Below, in pieces: positions 32,597 to 43,472 of a DNA stretch of 64,000 nucleotides. The translations under genes and the position numbers were made by a program. The notes under the pieces were generated by a model that was given only the letters and a program-made list of their open reading frames with translations, had not been told where the DNA came from and did no database searches. Source of the stretch: Pseudoxanthomonas sp. PXM03 (GTDB taxonomy: Bacteria; Pseudomonadota; Gammaproteobacteria; Xanthomonadales; Xanthomonadaceae); NCBI RefSeq assembly GCF_014852005.1, contig NZ_JACVAU010000005.1, positions 1 through 64,000 on the forward strand, written 5' to 3'. How positions within the stretch are numbered: the stretch's first letter is position 1; each line of letters opens with the position of its first letter.

Positions 32597-34764
32597 CGTT
32601 GTCGGCCTTCGACCGCCTCGCCCAGGTCCGCCGCCACGTGGTCGCGGGCCAGCTGCTGCTGGGCGCGGCCATGCCCGTTGCGCTGGGCGGTGTGCTGTGG
32701 CGCGTCGCATCGCCCGCGCTGGCGATCGCGGTCACCGTGGCGGGAATCGCGGTGCTGGCGCTGCTCGCCTGGCGGCGGACGCGCGCCTTCGACAACACCT
32801 GGCTGGTGCGCCAGCTGGATGCGCGACGCAGGGACCTCGACGACAGCAGCGACCTGCTGCTTGCACCGCAGGCAACGCTGACGCCGTTGCAGCAGTTGCA
32901 GCAGGCCCGCGTGCGCGAACGCTTGCGCACCCAGCCGGCGCCGGACCTGCGCGCACCGTGGCCATGGGCACGCATCGTCGCGATGTGGTGCGTCGCGGCG
33001 ATCGTGATCGTCGCGGCGGCGCTCTGGCCCGCGCGCACGCCGGACGCCGGCGCGCTGGCACCCGCGGACGATGTCGCGCCGGTGATCCCCGGTGTTCCGC
33101 GCCTGGTCGCGCAGCGGTTGCACGTGGCGCCGCCGTCGTACACCGGCCAATCGCCCCGCGACGAGGCCACGCTGGACGCGAAGGCGCCCGCAGGCTCGCG
33201 GCTCACGTGGACGCTGCGCTTCGACCCGCAACCGACGCAGGCGCATCTTGTCTTCCACGATGGCCAGCGCATCGCGCTGGACCGCGACGGCGACACCTGG
33301 CGCGCGACGCACGTGCTGGCCAAGTCCACGCTGTACCGTGTGGTCGCCGCCGGCACCGAGGCGCAGCCGCCATCGAAACTGCGCCGGCTGGATGCCATCC
33401 CTGATCGCGCGCCGGAGGTGCGGGTGCTGGCCCCGGATCGCGGCCTGAGTCTCGTCAGCGTGGGACAGACACGCTGGGCGCTGGCCTTCGAGGCGCGCGA
33501 CGACTACGGCATTGCGCCGGCCGCGACGCTCAAGCTGACGCTGGCCCAGGGCAGCGGCGAGAACATCGCCTTCAAGGAGCAGGTGATGACGGTGCGCGGC
33601 ACGGGCCCGGCAAACGCACGGCGCTTCAGTGCCTCTCTGGACCTGAAAGCACTCGGCATGGCGGTGGGTGACGACCTGATCGCGCAACTGACCGTGCACG
33701 ACAACCGCACACCATCGCCGCAGGCCGCGCAGAGTCCCGGTTTGATCCTGCGCTGGCCGGCCGACCTGGGCGCCGAAAGCACGGGCCTGGAGGGCATGGT
33801 GAAGAAGGTGATGCCCGCCTACTTCCGCAGCCAGCGCCAGATCATCATCGATGCCGAAGCGCTGCAGAAGCAGAAGCGCACGATGTCGTCGGAGAAGTTC
33901 GTCGCCCGCTCAGACGCGATCGGCGTGGACCAGCGCATCCTGCGCCTGCGCTATGGCCAGTTCCTCGGCGAAGAGGCCGAGGGCGAGCCGCAACCGCCAC
34001 CGACGAATGACGGCGAAACCCACACGGACGACGACGGGCACGATCACGCCAACGAAGCGGGCGGGACGGACGACGGACACGGCCACGAGCAGGCCACCAG
34101 CGCGACCGGTGCTTCGTTCGGCCGCGAAGCCGACGTGCTGGAAGCCTATGGCCACACGCACGACCACGCCGAAGCGGCGACCCTGCTGGATCCGGAAACC
34201 CGTGCGACGCTGAAGAAGGCGCTGGACCAGATGTGGCAGTCGGAACTGCACCTGCGCCAGGGCCAGCCCGACAGGGCGTTGCCCTTTGCCTACAAGGCAC
34301 TCGAGTACATCAAGCAGGTGCAGCAGGCCACGCGCATCTACCTGGCGCGCGTGGGGCCGGAACTGCCGCCGATCGACGAGACTCGCCGCATGGGCGGTGA
34401 TCGCACGGGCCTCGCGCCGCGTCCGCTGGGAAGCCTCGAACGCGCGCCTGAGGGCGCGGAATCGGCGCCGGCACGCGCATGGCGGTCGCTCGCCCACGAT
34501 GGCATTCCCGCCGACGCGGCCGACCTGAATGCACTGCAGGCCTGGTTGCGTGCGAACGAGGTACGCATGCCCGACGCGCTCGATCTGTTCGCCGCCATCG
34601 ACGAGGTGCGGGGCGAACCGGGCTGTGCCGCGTGCCGGGCCCGGCTGCGTGCGCTGCTGTGGTCGGCGTCGGCGCAACCGCCCGCGCAGGTGCCGCGGCG
34701 TGATGCGCTGAATGACGTGGGCCGCCGCTATCTCGACGCCCTGCAACCGGAGCCGGTGCGATGA
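32593..34764 (+). CDS. DUF4175-like membrane protein with a His/Asp-rich insert
   Basis: A 723-residue protein. Two or three helices lie near the N-terminus (about 18-56 and 125-145), then a large soluble part with Ig-like character (about 160-390) and a helical C-terminal part. Residues about 470-530 hold a striking acidic, His-rich stretch (DDDGHDHAN, DDGHGHEQ, GHTHDHAEA) that could bind zinc or copper. I place it with DUF4175-type proteins from size and position in MoxR clusters, with moderate certainty. Starts and stops overlap the neighbours by 4 nt (ATGA), indicating coupled translation. Confidence 0.7.
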   Translation: MTLSAFDRLAQVRRHVVAGQLLLGAAMPVALGGVLWRVASPALAIAVTVAGIAVLALLAWRRTRAFDNTWLVRQLDARRRDLDDSSDLLLAPQATLTPLQQLQQARVRERLRTQPAPDLRAPWPWARIVAMWCVAAIVIVAAALWPARTPDAGALAPADDVAPVIPGVPRLVAQRLHVAPPSYTGQSPRDEATLDAKAPAGSRLTWTLRFDPQPTQAHLVFHDGQRIALDRDGDTWRATHVLAKSTLYRVVAAGTEAQPPSKLRRLDAIPDRAPEVRVLAPDRGLSLVSVGQTRWALAFEARDDYGIAPAATLKLTLAQGSGENIAFKEQVMTVRGTGPANARRFSASLDLKALGMAVGDDLIAQLTVHDNRTPSPQAAQSPGLILRWPADLGAESTGLEGMVKKVMPAYFRSQRQIIIDAEALQKQKRTMSSEKFVARSDAIGVDQRILRLRYGQFLGEEAEGEPQPPPTNDGETHTDDDGHDHANEAGGTDDGHGHEQATSATGASFGREADVLEAYGHTHDHAEAATLLDPETRATLKKALDQMWQSELHLRQGQPDRALPFAYKALEYIKQVQQATRIYLARVGPELPPIDETRRMGGDRTGLAPRPLGSLERAPEGAESAPARAWRSLAHDGIPADAADLNALQAWLRANEVRMPDALDLFAAIDEVRGEPGCAACRARLRALLWSASAQPPAQVPRRDALNDVGRRYLDALQPEPVR

Positions 34765-36587
34765 GCCTGGACACCTCGCTGCCGCTGCTGCTGGCCGCGC
34801 TGCTGGCGCTCGCTGTCGTGATCGCGTGGGTGCGCCTGACGCGCAGGCGGCGCGCTGCCGCCGACCGGCATGGCACGTCGCTGCGCTTTGCGATGCTGTG
34901 CGCGTTGCAACCGGTCTTCGCGGTGCTGCTCTTCTTCACGCTCTTGCCGCCCCGCCAGACCGCAACCCCCGGCATGCTGGTGGTGATGACGGCGCAGGCC
35001 GACCGCGTCGCCCTGCCCGCCCCATGGCAGGGTCAGCCGCGCATCGCGCTCCCGGAAGCGCCAGCGATGGCCGATGCGGAGCGTGCGCCAGACTTGGGCA
35101 CGGCCCTTCGCCGGCATCCGGATGCGCAGACGCTGCACATCGTCGGTGCCGGACTGGAAGCGCGTGATCGCGATGCGGTCGGTGGCCGGCCGATCACCTT
35201 TTCGCCCGCACCGTTGCCACGCGGCATCGTGGCGCTGTCGCCCGTCGCCATTGCCACGCCAGGCGCGCCCTTCGCCGTCAGCGGGCGGGTGAACGGCGCG
35301 TCACCGGTGACCGTGGTGCTGCGCGACCCCGCAGGCCAGCGTATCGACGCGACCGCCGTCGATGCGCGCGGCCGCTTCCATCTGACCGGACTGGCGCGGC
35401 TGCCCGGCCCCGCGTTGTTCCGGGTGGAAATGCTGGATGCGCGCCACACGGTGATCGATGCAGTGGGCTTGCCGGTGTGGACGCAGGCGGCGACGCCCCC
35501 CCGCGTGTGGGCACTCGCCGGGGCGCCCAACGCCGAATGGAAGTACCTGCGTCGCTGGGCCACCGATGCGGGGATCGACCTGCACCTGCAGGTCAGCCTG
35601 GGCGGTGGCCTTCAACTGGGTGATGCGCCACTGCCGATGACGGCCGATACGCTGCGCCGCTTCGACCTGGTCGTGCTGGATGCGCGCAGCGCAGCGGCAC
35701 TGGGCGACGGCCAGCGCGCGGCGTTGGCCGCTGCGGTACGCGACGGCCTGGGCGTGTTGCTGCGCATCGACGGAACGGTGCCACCGGCGACGCAACGGAC
35801 GCTGGGCGTGTCCCTGACGGGCGACGATGTAGCCGAGTTCCACCTGCCGCGGGCCGCGCCGGACGACGACGCCTGGCGCGCACGACGCGGCGTGGGCACC
35901 GCGGACACGCCTATCGACAGCGAGGCGATCACCGCTGGCCTGCCCGTGCTGACACGACGCGATGTGCGCGTGGTGTCGACGGACGCGATTCCGTTGGTAC
36001 GCGATGCCAACGACGCGGCAATCGCATGGTGGCGCAGCGAAGGACGGGGTCGCATCGGGCTGTGGACGCCGGTCGACACGTACGCGCTGGTGCTGGCGGG
36101 ACATCCCGACCTGCACGCCTCCCTGTGGTCGCAGGCATTCGGCACGCTCGCGCGCGCCGGCACGCACGCATCACCTCAGATCCCTGCACAGATCCGCGCA
36201 CCGCAGCGCGCCGCGTTCTGCCACCTCGCCGATGGCGCGCGCATCACCGCCCCGGACGGCACCGTCACCCGACTGCAGCGCGACCCGGCCACCGGCGATG
36301 CGCGCTGCGCCGGCTTCTGGCCACGCCTTGCCGGATGGCACCAGTTGAACGTGGGCGAAGACAGCACGCCCTTCCACGTCCGCGCCGCGGACGACGCGCC
36401 GCACCTGCACGCCATGGACCTGCGCACGCGCACCGAACACCTCGCTGCGGCACCACGCGCTCGCCACCCGGCGCGCGTGCCTGCGGCGCAGGGTCCGCGC
36501 GGTCCGGCCTGGCCGTGGTTCCTGGGTTGGCTGGCGACAGCGGGCCTGCTGTGGTGGCTGGAACGGCGTCGCCCGGCGGCCGGTTAA
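34761..36587 (+). CDS. Membrane protein ending the MoxR/TldD cluster (BatA/DUF7408-like, amidotransferase-like middle)
   Basis: A 608-residue protein with helices at about residues 7-27 and 45-65 and a C-terminal helix (about 580-600), so most of the chain faces the periplasm. The middle contains a carboxypeptidase-regulatory or Ig-like region (about 160-235) and then a segment with VLDARSAAALGDGQRAAL and GVLLRIDG that resembles class I amidotransferase-like domains in such clusters. I do not assign a catalytic function. It starts with a 4-nt overlap to the preceding gene and is the last gene of the row. Confidence 0.75.
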   Translation: MSLDTSLPLLLAALLALAVVIAWVRLTRRRRAAADRHGTSLRFAMLCALQPVFAVLLFFTLLPPRQTATPGMLVVMTAQADRVALPAPWQGQPRIALPEAPAMADAERAPDLGTALRRHPDAQTLHIVGAGLEARDRDAVGGRPITFSPAPLPRGIVALSPVAIATPGAPFAVSGRVNGASPVTVVLRDPAGQRIDATAVDARGRFHLTGLARLPGPALFRVEMLDARHTVIDAVGLPVWTQAATPPRVWALAGAPNAEWKYLRRWATDAGIDLHLQVSLGGGLQLGDAPLPMTADTLRRFDLVVLDARSAAALGDGQRAALAAAVRDGLGVLLRIDGTVPPATQRTLGVSLTGDDVAEFHLPRAAPDDDAWRARRGVGTADTPIDSEAITAGLPVLTRRDVRVVSTDAIPLVRDANDAAIAWWRSEGRGRIGLWTPVDTYALVLAGHPDLHASLWSQAFGTLARAGTHASPQIPAQIRAPQRAAFCHLADGARITAPDGTVTRLQRDPATGDARCAGFWPRLAGWHQLNVGEDSTPFHVRAADDAPHLHAMDLRTRTEHLAAAPRARHPARVPAAQGPRGPAWPWFLGWLATAGLLWWLERRRPAAG

Positions 36588-36645
36588 CGAGTATCGAATG
36601 TCAGGTGCGTAATCCTTCCTTCAGTCCCATTGTCCGGAGTTCCGC

Positions 36646-37011
36646 ATGATCCGAGCCGCCCTCCCCGCCCTGCTGCTGGCCCTCTCGCTGGCGGCCTGTT
36701 CCGCACCCGATACCGATGAACAGACGGCGGCCGCTGAACAGTCGCAGGCCGCGGCCAGCGAAGCCGCCACGCCTCCCGCTGCCGGGCCTGCACCGGCCGA
36801 ACTCGCCGGCAGCTGCGACGACACCCAGGCGCAATGGATCATCGGCAAGACACCGGCCGAAAAGGACATCGAACAGGCGCGCACCGATAGCAAGTCCAGC
36901 GCCGTGCGCAGCCTGAAACCGGGTGACGCCGCGACGATGGACTTCAATCCCGACCGCCTCAACATCATCCTCGACGACAAGGGCGTCGCGACCTCGGTCA
37001 ACTGCGGCTGA
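36646..37011 (+). CDS. Peptidase inhibitor I78 family lipoprotein
   Basis: A 121-residue protein with a lipoprotein signal (residues 1-18, lipobox LAAC) and an Ala/Gln/Pro-rich linker to about residue 53. The inhibitor domain holds CDDTQAQWIIGK (about 57-68) and ends RLNIILDDKGVATSVNCG, the I78 (elastase-inhibitor-like) pattern, with the two Cys expected to form a disulfide. It may protect the envelope from proteases. CGGAG lies six to ten bases before the ATG, and a terminator follows. Confidence 0.88.
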   Translation: MIRAALPALLLALSLAACSAPDTDEQTAAAEQSQAAASEAATPPAAGPAPAELAGSCDDTQAQWIIGKTPAEKDIEQARTDSKSSAVRSLKPGDAATMDFNPDRLNIILDDKGVATSVNCG

Positions 37012-37042
37012 CCCACGCCCGGCCATCCTGCAGTGCCCCCGG

Positions 37043-37070
37043 ACCGCCTGCTTCGCGCAGGCGGTTTTTT
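37043..37070 (+). terminator. Rho-independent terminator
   Basis: ACCGCCTGC (37043-37051) pairs with GCAGGCGGT (37057-37065) and runs into TTTTTT. Confidence 0.88.
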
Positions 37071-37104
37071 CTTGTCCGCGAGGCGGGACGAGACGCCCGG
37101 AAAA

Positions 37105-37173
37105 GTTGCCTTTGCAACCAACGAGTGGCGTGCAATAGGTGTTGTTGCGGCATCGCAACAACTGTGTTTTAGT
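37105..37173 (+). promoter_or_regulatory. gltB promoter region with two GTTGC inverted repeats
   Basis: GTTGTTGCG (37141-37149) and CGCAACAAC (37154-37162) form a perfect 9-bp inverted repeat, and GTTGC (37105-37109) with GCAAC (37114-37118) a shorter one upstream. A promoter candidate, TTGCGG (37145-37150) and TTTAGT (37168-37173) with 17-nt spacing, overlaps the larger repeat, so it may be an operator. The regulator is unknown. Confidence 0.5.
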
Positions 37174-37251
37174 CGGGTTTCCGGTGACATTTCGAAGTGC
37201 CGCTGCGCGGGCAGGGCACGGTGTCGCCGTCACTCCGGTTTGAGGCAACAC

Positions 37252-40200
37252 ATGGCCCCTCGCAATCGCCAAGGCGGCTTTGACCCCGGTCTGTACGACC
37301 CCAACGACGAGCGCGATGCCTGCGGTTTCGGCATGATCGCGCAACTCGACGACCAGCCCTCGCGGGCCCTGGTCGATACCGCCATCGCCGCGCTGTCGCG
37401 CATGACCCATCGTGGCGGCGTCGCCGCCGACGGGCTGACCGGCGACGGCTGCGGCCTGCTGATCCGCAAACCGGACGCGTTCCTCCGTGCGCTCGCCGCC
37501 GAATCCAGCATCGCCCTGGGCGCGCGCTTCGCTGCGGGCCTGGTGTTCCTGCCCCACGACGAGGCGCAGGCCGCACAGTGCCGCGCCACCCTGGAAGCCG
37601 AGCTGTTCCGTACCGGCGTCGCCGTGAAAGGCTGGCGCGTGCCGCCGACCAACGATGCCGTCTGCGGACAACTGGCCAAGGACACCCTGCCCCGCATCGA
37701 ACAGCTGTATGTCGAAGCGGGCGCCGACCAGAACGACGACGCCTTCTCGCTGGCCCTGTTCCTCGCCCGTCGCCGCAGCGAACAGCAGCTGCGCAAGAGC
37801 GTGCCGGATTTCTACGTGGTGACGCTGTCGCCGCACGCCATCGGCTACAAGGGCATGGTGCTGCCGGACAAGCTGGCGGTGTTCTATCCGGACCTGCAGC
37901 GCGCCGAACTGGCCAGCAGCGCGGTGGTCTTCCACCAGCGCTTCTCCACCAACACGCTGCCGCGCTGGCCGCTGGCGCATCCGTTCCGCCTGCTGGCGCA
38001 CAACGGCGAGATCAACACCATCGAGGGCAACCGGCGCTGGGCGCAGGCGCGCAGCAAGGTGTGGAAGACGCCGCGCTTCGACATCGGCGAGTTCGACCCC
38101 GTCATCTCCATGCACGGCTCCGATTCTCAGAGCCTGGACAACATGCTGGAACTGCTGGTCGCCGGTGGCATGGAGCTGATCCAGGCGCTGCGCATCCTGG
38201 TGCCGCCGGCCACCCAGTCGCTGGAATTCAAGGACGCCGATCTCGCTGCGTTCTACGAGTTCTACGGCCTCAATACCGAACCGTGGGACGGCCCGGCCGG
38301 CATCGTCTCGATGGACGCGCGCTACGCGGCGTGCACGCTCGACCGCAACGGCCTGCGCCCCGCGCGCTGGATGCTCACCAGCGACCGTCATTTCATCGTC
38401 GCCAGCGAAGCCGGCGTGTGGGAAGTGCCCGCCGAACGCGTGACCCGCAAGGGCAAGCTCGGCCCGGGCGAGATGATGGCCATCGACCTCAAGCGCGGCG
38501 ACCTGCTGGACAGCGAAGCGGTGGACCGCATCAATCGCGGACGCGCCCCGTACAAGCAGTGGCTGCACCAGGGCGTCACCTACCTGCAGACCGAACTGAT
38601 CGATCCGTCGCTGACCGACGCGCCGTTCGACGAGAAGACGCTGCGCGGCTACCACAAGCTGTTCCAGCTCACCGACGAAGAAGTGGAACAGGTACTGCGC
38701 CCGCTCGCGGAGACCGAGCAGGAAGCCACCGGCTCGATGGGCGACGACACCCCGATGGCGGTGCTGAGCCGGCAGACGCGGCCGCTGTACGACTATTTCC
38801 GCCAGGCGTTCGCGCAGGTGACCAACCCGCCGATCGATCCGCTGCGCGAAGACTGCGTGATGTCCTTGACCACCCAGCTCGGCAAGGAGACCAACATCTT
38901 CCATGCCGGCCCGGAAACGGTGCACCACATCATCCTCAATTCGCCGGTGCTGTCGCAGCGCAAGCTGCGCCAGATCGTGAAGATGGCGCCGTACGACCAG
39001 AAGCATCGCTACATCGACCTGTCGTACGACCCGGTGGAAGGCGTCAAGGCCGCCATCGAACGCATCAGCACGGAAGTGGCGCAGGCCGCGCGCGAAGGCA
39101 TGGTGATGGTGGTGCTGAGCGACCGCCGTCCGCAGCAGGGCCGGCCGATGGTGCACGCGCTGCTGGCCACGGGCGCGGTGCACCACCACCTGTGCCGCGA
39201 AGGCCTGCGCTGCGACGTCAACCTGATCGTCGAGACCGGCACCGCGCGCGATCCGCACCACATCGCCTGCCTGATCGGCGTCGGCGCCACCGCCGTGTAT
39301 CCCTACCTCGCCTACCAGACCCTGTTCGACCTGGGCCGGCGCGGCATCCTGCAGATCAAGAAGGGCGGCGAGCAGGCGCAGATCGGCCGCAGCTACCGCA
39401 AGGGCATCTACAAGGGCCTGTCGAAGATCATCTCGAAGATGGGCATCTGCACGATCAGCAGCTATCGCGGCGCGCAGCTGTTCGAGATCGTCGGGCTGGA
39501 TGCCGACGTCGTGGACCTGTGCTTCGCCGAAACGCCCGCGCGCATCGGCGGCGTCGGCTTCGAGCGGCTCGACATCGAGGCCCGCCAACTGGAAGCGCGC
39601 GCCTGGAACGACCGCGAATCGCCGGAAATCGGGGGCCTGCTGAAGTACGTGCACGGCGGCGAGTACCACATGTACAACCCCGACGTGGTGATGACGCTGC
39701 AGCGCGCGGCGCGCACCGGCGACACCCGCGACTGGCAGGCCTACGCCGACGTGGTGAACTCGCGCCCGCCGTCCGCGCTGCGCGACCTGCTGCAGTTGAA
39801 GAAGGCCGACACGCCGACGCCCCTCGACGAGGTCGCCGATGCCACCGACCTGCTGCGTCGTTTCGACACCGCCGCGATCAGCCTGGGCGCACTCTCGCCG
39901 GAGGCCCACGAAGCCCTGGCCATCGCGATGAACCGCCTGGGCGGACGCAGCAACTCGGGTGAAGGCGGCGAAGACCCGGTGCGCTACGGCACCGAGAAGC
40001 GCAGCAAGATCAAGCAGGTCGCTTCCGGCCGCTTCGGCGTGACGCCGGAGTACCTCGTCAACGCCGAAGTCCTGCAAATCAAGGTGGCGCAGGGCGCCAA
40101 ACCCGGCGAGGGCGGCCAGCTGCCCGGCCACAAGGTCAACGAACTGATCGCGCGGTTGCGCTACGCGAAGCCGGGCATCGGCCTGATCTCGCCGCCCCCG

Positions 40201-41724
40201 CACCACGACATCTATTCCATCGAAGATCTCGCCCAGCTGATCTTCGACCTGAAGCAGGTCAACCCGACCGCGCTGGTGTCGGTGAAGCTGGTGTCGCACG
40301 CGGGCGTGGGTACGATTGCCGCCGGCGTGGTGAAGGCCGGCGCGGACCTCATCACGATTTCCGGCCATGACGGCGGTACGGGCGCCAGCCCGGTCAGTTC
40401 CATCCGCTACGCCGGCGTGCCGTGGGAGCTCGGCGTGGCCGAGGCGCACCACGCGCTGGTGGTCAACCAGCTGCGCGACCGCACCGTGCTGCAGACCGAT
40501 GGTGGCCTGAAGACCGGTCTGGACGTGGTCAAGGCCGCGCTGCTGGGTGCCGACAGCTTCGGCTTCGGCACCGGCCCGATGATCGTGCTGGGCTGCAAGT
40601 ACCTGCGCATCTGCCACCTCAACAACTGCGCCACCGGTGTAGCCACGCAGGACGAGCGCCTGCGTTCGCAGTACTTCACCGGCCAGCCCGAGCGCGTGGA
40701 GAACTTCTTCCGCCTGCTGTCCGAAGAAGTGCGGCAGTGGCTGTCGTACCTGGGCGCGCGCTCGCTGGACGAAATCGTCGGCCGCACCGACCTGCTGCAG
40801 CAGATCGACGTGTCGCCGCGCCAGGGTGTCAACATCGACCTGTCGCGCCTGCTCAAGCATGCGCAGTTCGACAGCAACAGCTGTGCGGCGCAGCGCCTGT
40901 ACGAATCGCCCGACAGCCTGGCCACGCAGCTGGATGGCCTGCTGGCCGAACCGATCCGGAAGAAGACCGGGGGCGACCACCGCTTCCTGATCCACAACAC
41001 CGACCGCAGCATCGGCACCCGGCTGTCCGGCACCATCGCCCGCGCGCACGGCAATCACGGCATGGCCGACGCGCCGTTGAACCTGCGCTTCCGCGGCACC
41101 GCGGGACAGAGTTTCGGCGCCTTCAACGCCGGTGGCCTGCTGATGGAATTGGAAGGCGAAGCCAACGACTACGTCGGCAAGGGCATGGCGGGCGGGCGGC
41201 TGGTCGTGCGTCCGCCGCGCGGCGCGCGCTTCGAGGCACGCAACACGCCGATCATCGGCAACACCTGCCTGTATGGCGCCACGGGCGGCGAACTGTTCGC
41301 GGCCGGACGCGCAGGCGAGCGCTTCGGCGTACGCAACTCCGGCGCGCTGGCGGTGATCGAAGGCGCAGGCGACCACTGCTGCGAGTACATGACCGACGGC
41401 ATCGTGCTGGTGCTGGGCAAGGTGGGCCTGAACTTCGGCGCGGGCTTCACCGGAGGCCTGGCCTACGTGCTGGACCTGGACCGCGATTTCGTCGACCGCT
41501 ACAACCATGAGCTGATCGACATCCACCGCATCAGTCCGGAAGGCTTCGAAAGCCATCGCCAGCACCTGCACACGCTGATCAGCCGCCACCGCGAACTGAC
41601 CGGCAGCATCTGGGCGCAACAGATCCTCGACGAGTTCCGGGACTACGTGGGCAAGTTCTGGCTGGTGAAGCCGAAGGCGGCGAGCATCGATTCGTTGAAC
41701 GAGACGCTGAGGCGCGCGGCATGA
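37252..41724 (+). CDS. gltB: Glutamate synthase, large subunit
   Basis: A 1490-residue NADPH-type GOGAT alpha subunit, of normal length. The propeptide is cut before the catalytic Cys in DACGFGMIAQL (about residue 24), which then acts as N-terminal nucleophile of the glutaminase domain. Further on are the FMN/synthase domain with GGRSNSGEGGEDP and SGHDGGTGASP, the 3Fe-4S motif CKYLRICHLNNC (about 1114-1125), and the C-terminal beta-helix domain with GGxAGQSFGAF-like sequence. It makes glutamate from glutamine and 2-oxoglutarate with GltD. The ATG at 37252 follows TGAGG. gltD is 208 nt downstream behind a repeat element. Confidence 0.98.
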   Translation: MAPRNRQGGFDPGLYDPNDERDACGFGMIAQLDDQPSRALVDTAIAALSRMTHRGGVAADGLTGDGCGLLIRKPDAFLRALAAESSIALGARFAAGLVFLPHDEAQAAQCRATLEAELFRTGVAVKGWRVPPTNDAVCGQLAKDTLPRIEQLYVEAGADQNDDAFSLALFLARRRSEQQLRKSVPDFYVVTLSPHAIGYKGMVLPDKLAVFYPDLQRAELASSAVVFHQRFSTNTLPRWPLAHPFRLLAHNGEINTIEGNRRWAQARSKVWKTPRFDIGEFDPVISMHGSDSQSLDNMLELLVAGGMELIQALRILVPPATQSLEFKDADLAAFYEFYGLNTEPWDGPAGIVSMDARYAACTLDRNGLRPARWMLTSDRHFIVASEAGVWEVPAERVTRKGKLGPGEMMAIDLKRGDLLDSEAVDRINRGRAPYKQWLHQGVTYLQTELIDPSLTDAPFDEKTLRGYHKLFQLTDEEVEQVLRPLAETEQEATGSMGDDTPMAVLSRQTRPLYDYFRQAFAQVTNPPIDPLREDCVMSLTTQLGKETNIFHAGPETVHHIILNSPVLSQRKLRQIVKMAPYDQKHRYIDLSYDPVEGVKAAIERISTEVAQAAREGMVMVVLSDRRPQQGRPMVHALLATGAVHHHLCREGLRCDVNLIVETGTARDPHHIACLIGVGATAVYPYLAYQTLFDLGRRGILQIKKGGEQAQIGRSYRKGIYKGLSKIISKMGICTISSYRGAQLFEIVGLDADVVDLCFAETPARIGGVGFERLDIEARQLEARAWNDRESPEIGGLLKYVHGGEYHMYNPDVVMTLQRAARTGDTRDWQAYADVVNSRPPSALRDLLQLKKADTPTPLDEVADATDLLRRFDTAAISLGALSPEAHEALAIAMNRLGGRSNSGEGGEDPVRYGTEKRSKIKQVASGRFGVTPEYLVNAEVLQIKVAQGAKPGEGGQLPGHKVNELIARLRYAKPGIGLISPPPHHDIYSIEDLAQLIFDLKQVNPTALVSVKLVSHAGVGTIAAGVVKAGADLITISGHDGGTGASPVSSIRYAGVPWELGVAEAHHALVVNQLRDRTVLQTDGGLKTGLDVVKAALLGADSFGFGTGPMIVLGCKYLRICHLNNCATGVATQDERLRSQYFTGQPERVENFFRLLSEEVRQWLSYLGARSLDEIVGRTDLLQQIDVSPRQGVNIDLSRLLKHAQFDSNSCAAQRLYESPDSLATQLDGLLAEPIRKKTGGDHRFLIHNTDRSIGTRLSGTIARAHGNHGMADAPLNLRFRGTAGQSFGAFNAGGLLMELEGEANDYVGKGMAGGRLVVRPPRGARFEARNTPIIGNTCLYGATGGELFAAGRAGERFGVRNSGALAVIEGAGDHCCEYMTDGIVLVLGKVGLNFGAGFTGGLAYVLDLDRDFVDRYNHELIDIHRISPEGFESHRQHLHTLISRHRELTGSIWAQQILDEFRDYVGKFWLVKPKAASIDSLNETLRRAA

Positions 41725-41746
41725 GTGCGACTCGTCATCAGGAAAC

Positions 41747-43456
<1,710 letters not shown>

Positions 43457-43459
43457 CGC

Positions 43460-43465
43460 TACACT
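43460..43465 (+). promoter_or_regulatory. -10 box directly before the methylglyoxal-synthase-like gene
   Basis: TACACT ends 7 nt before the ATG at 43473, which would give a leaderless transcript. No Shine-Dalgarno sequence is present and the -35 is not recognisable. Confidence 0.4.
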
Positions 43466-43472
43466 ATCGACA

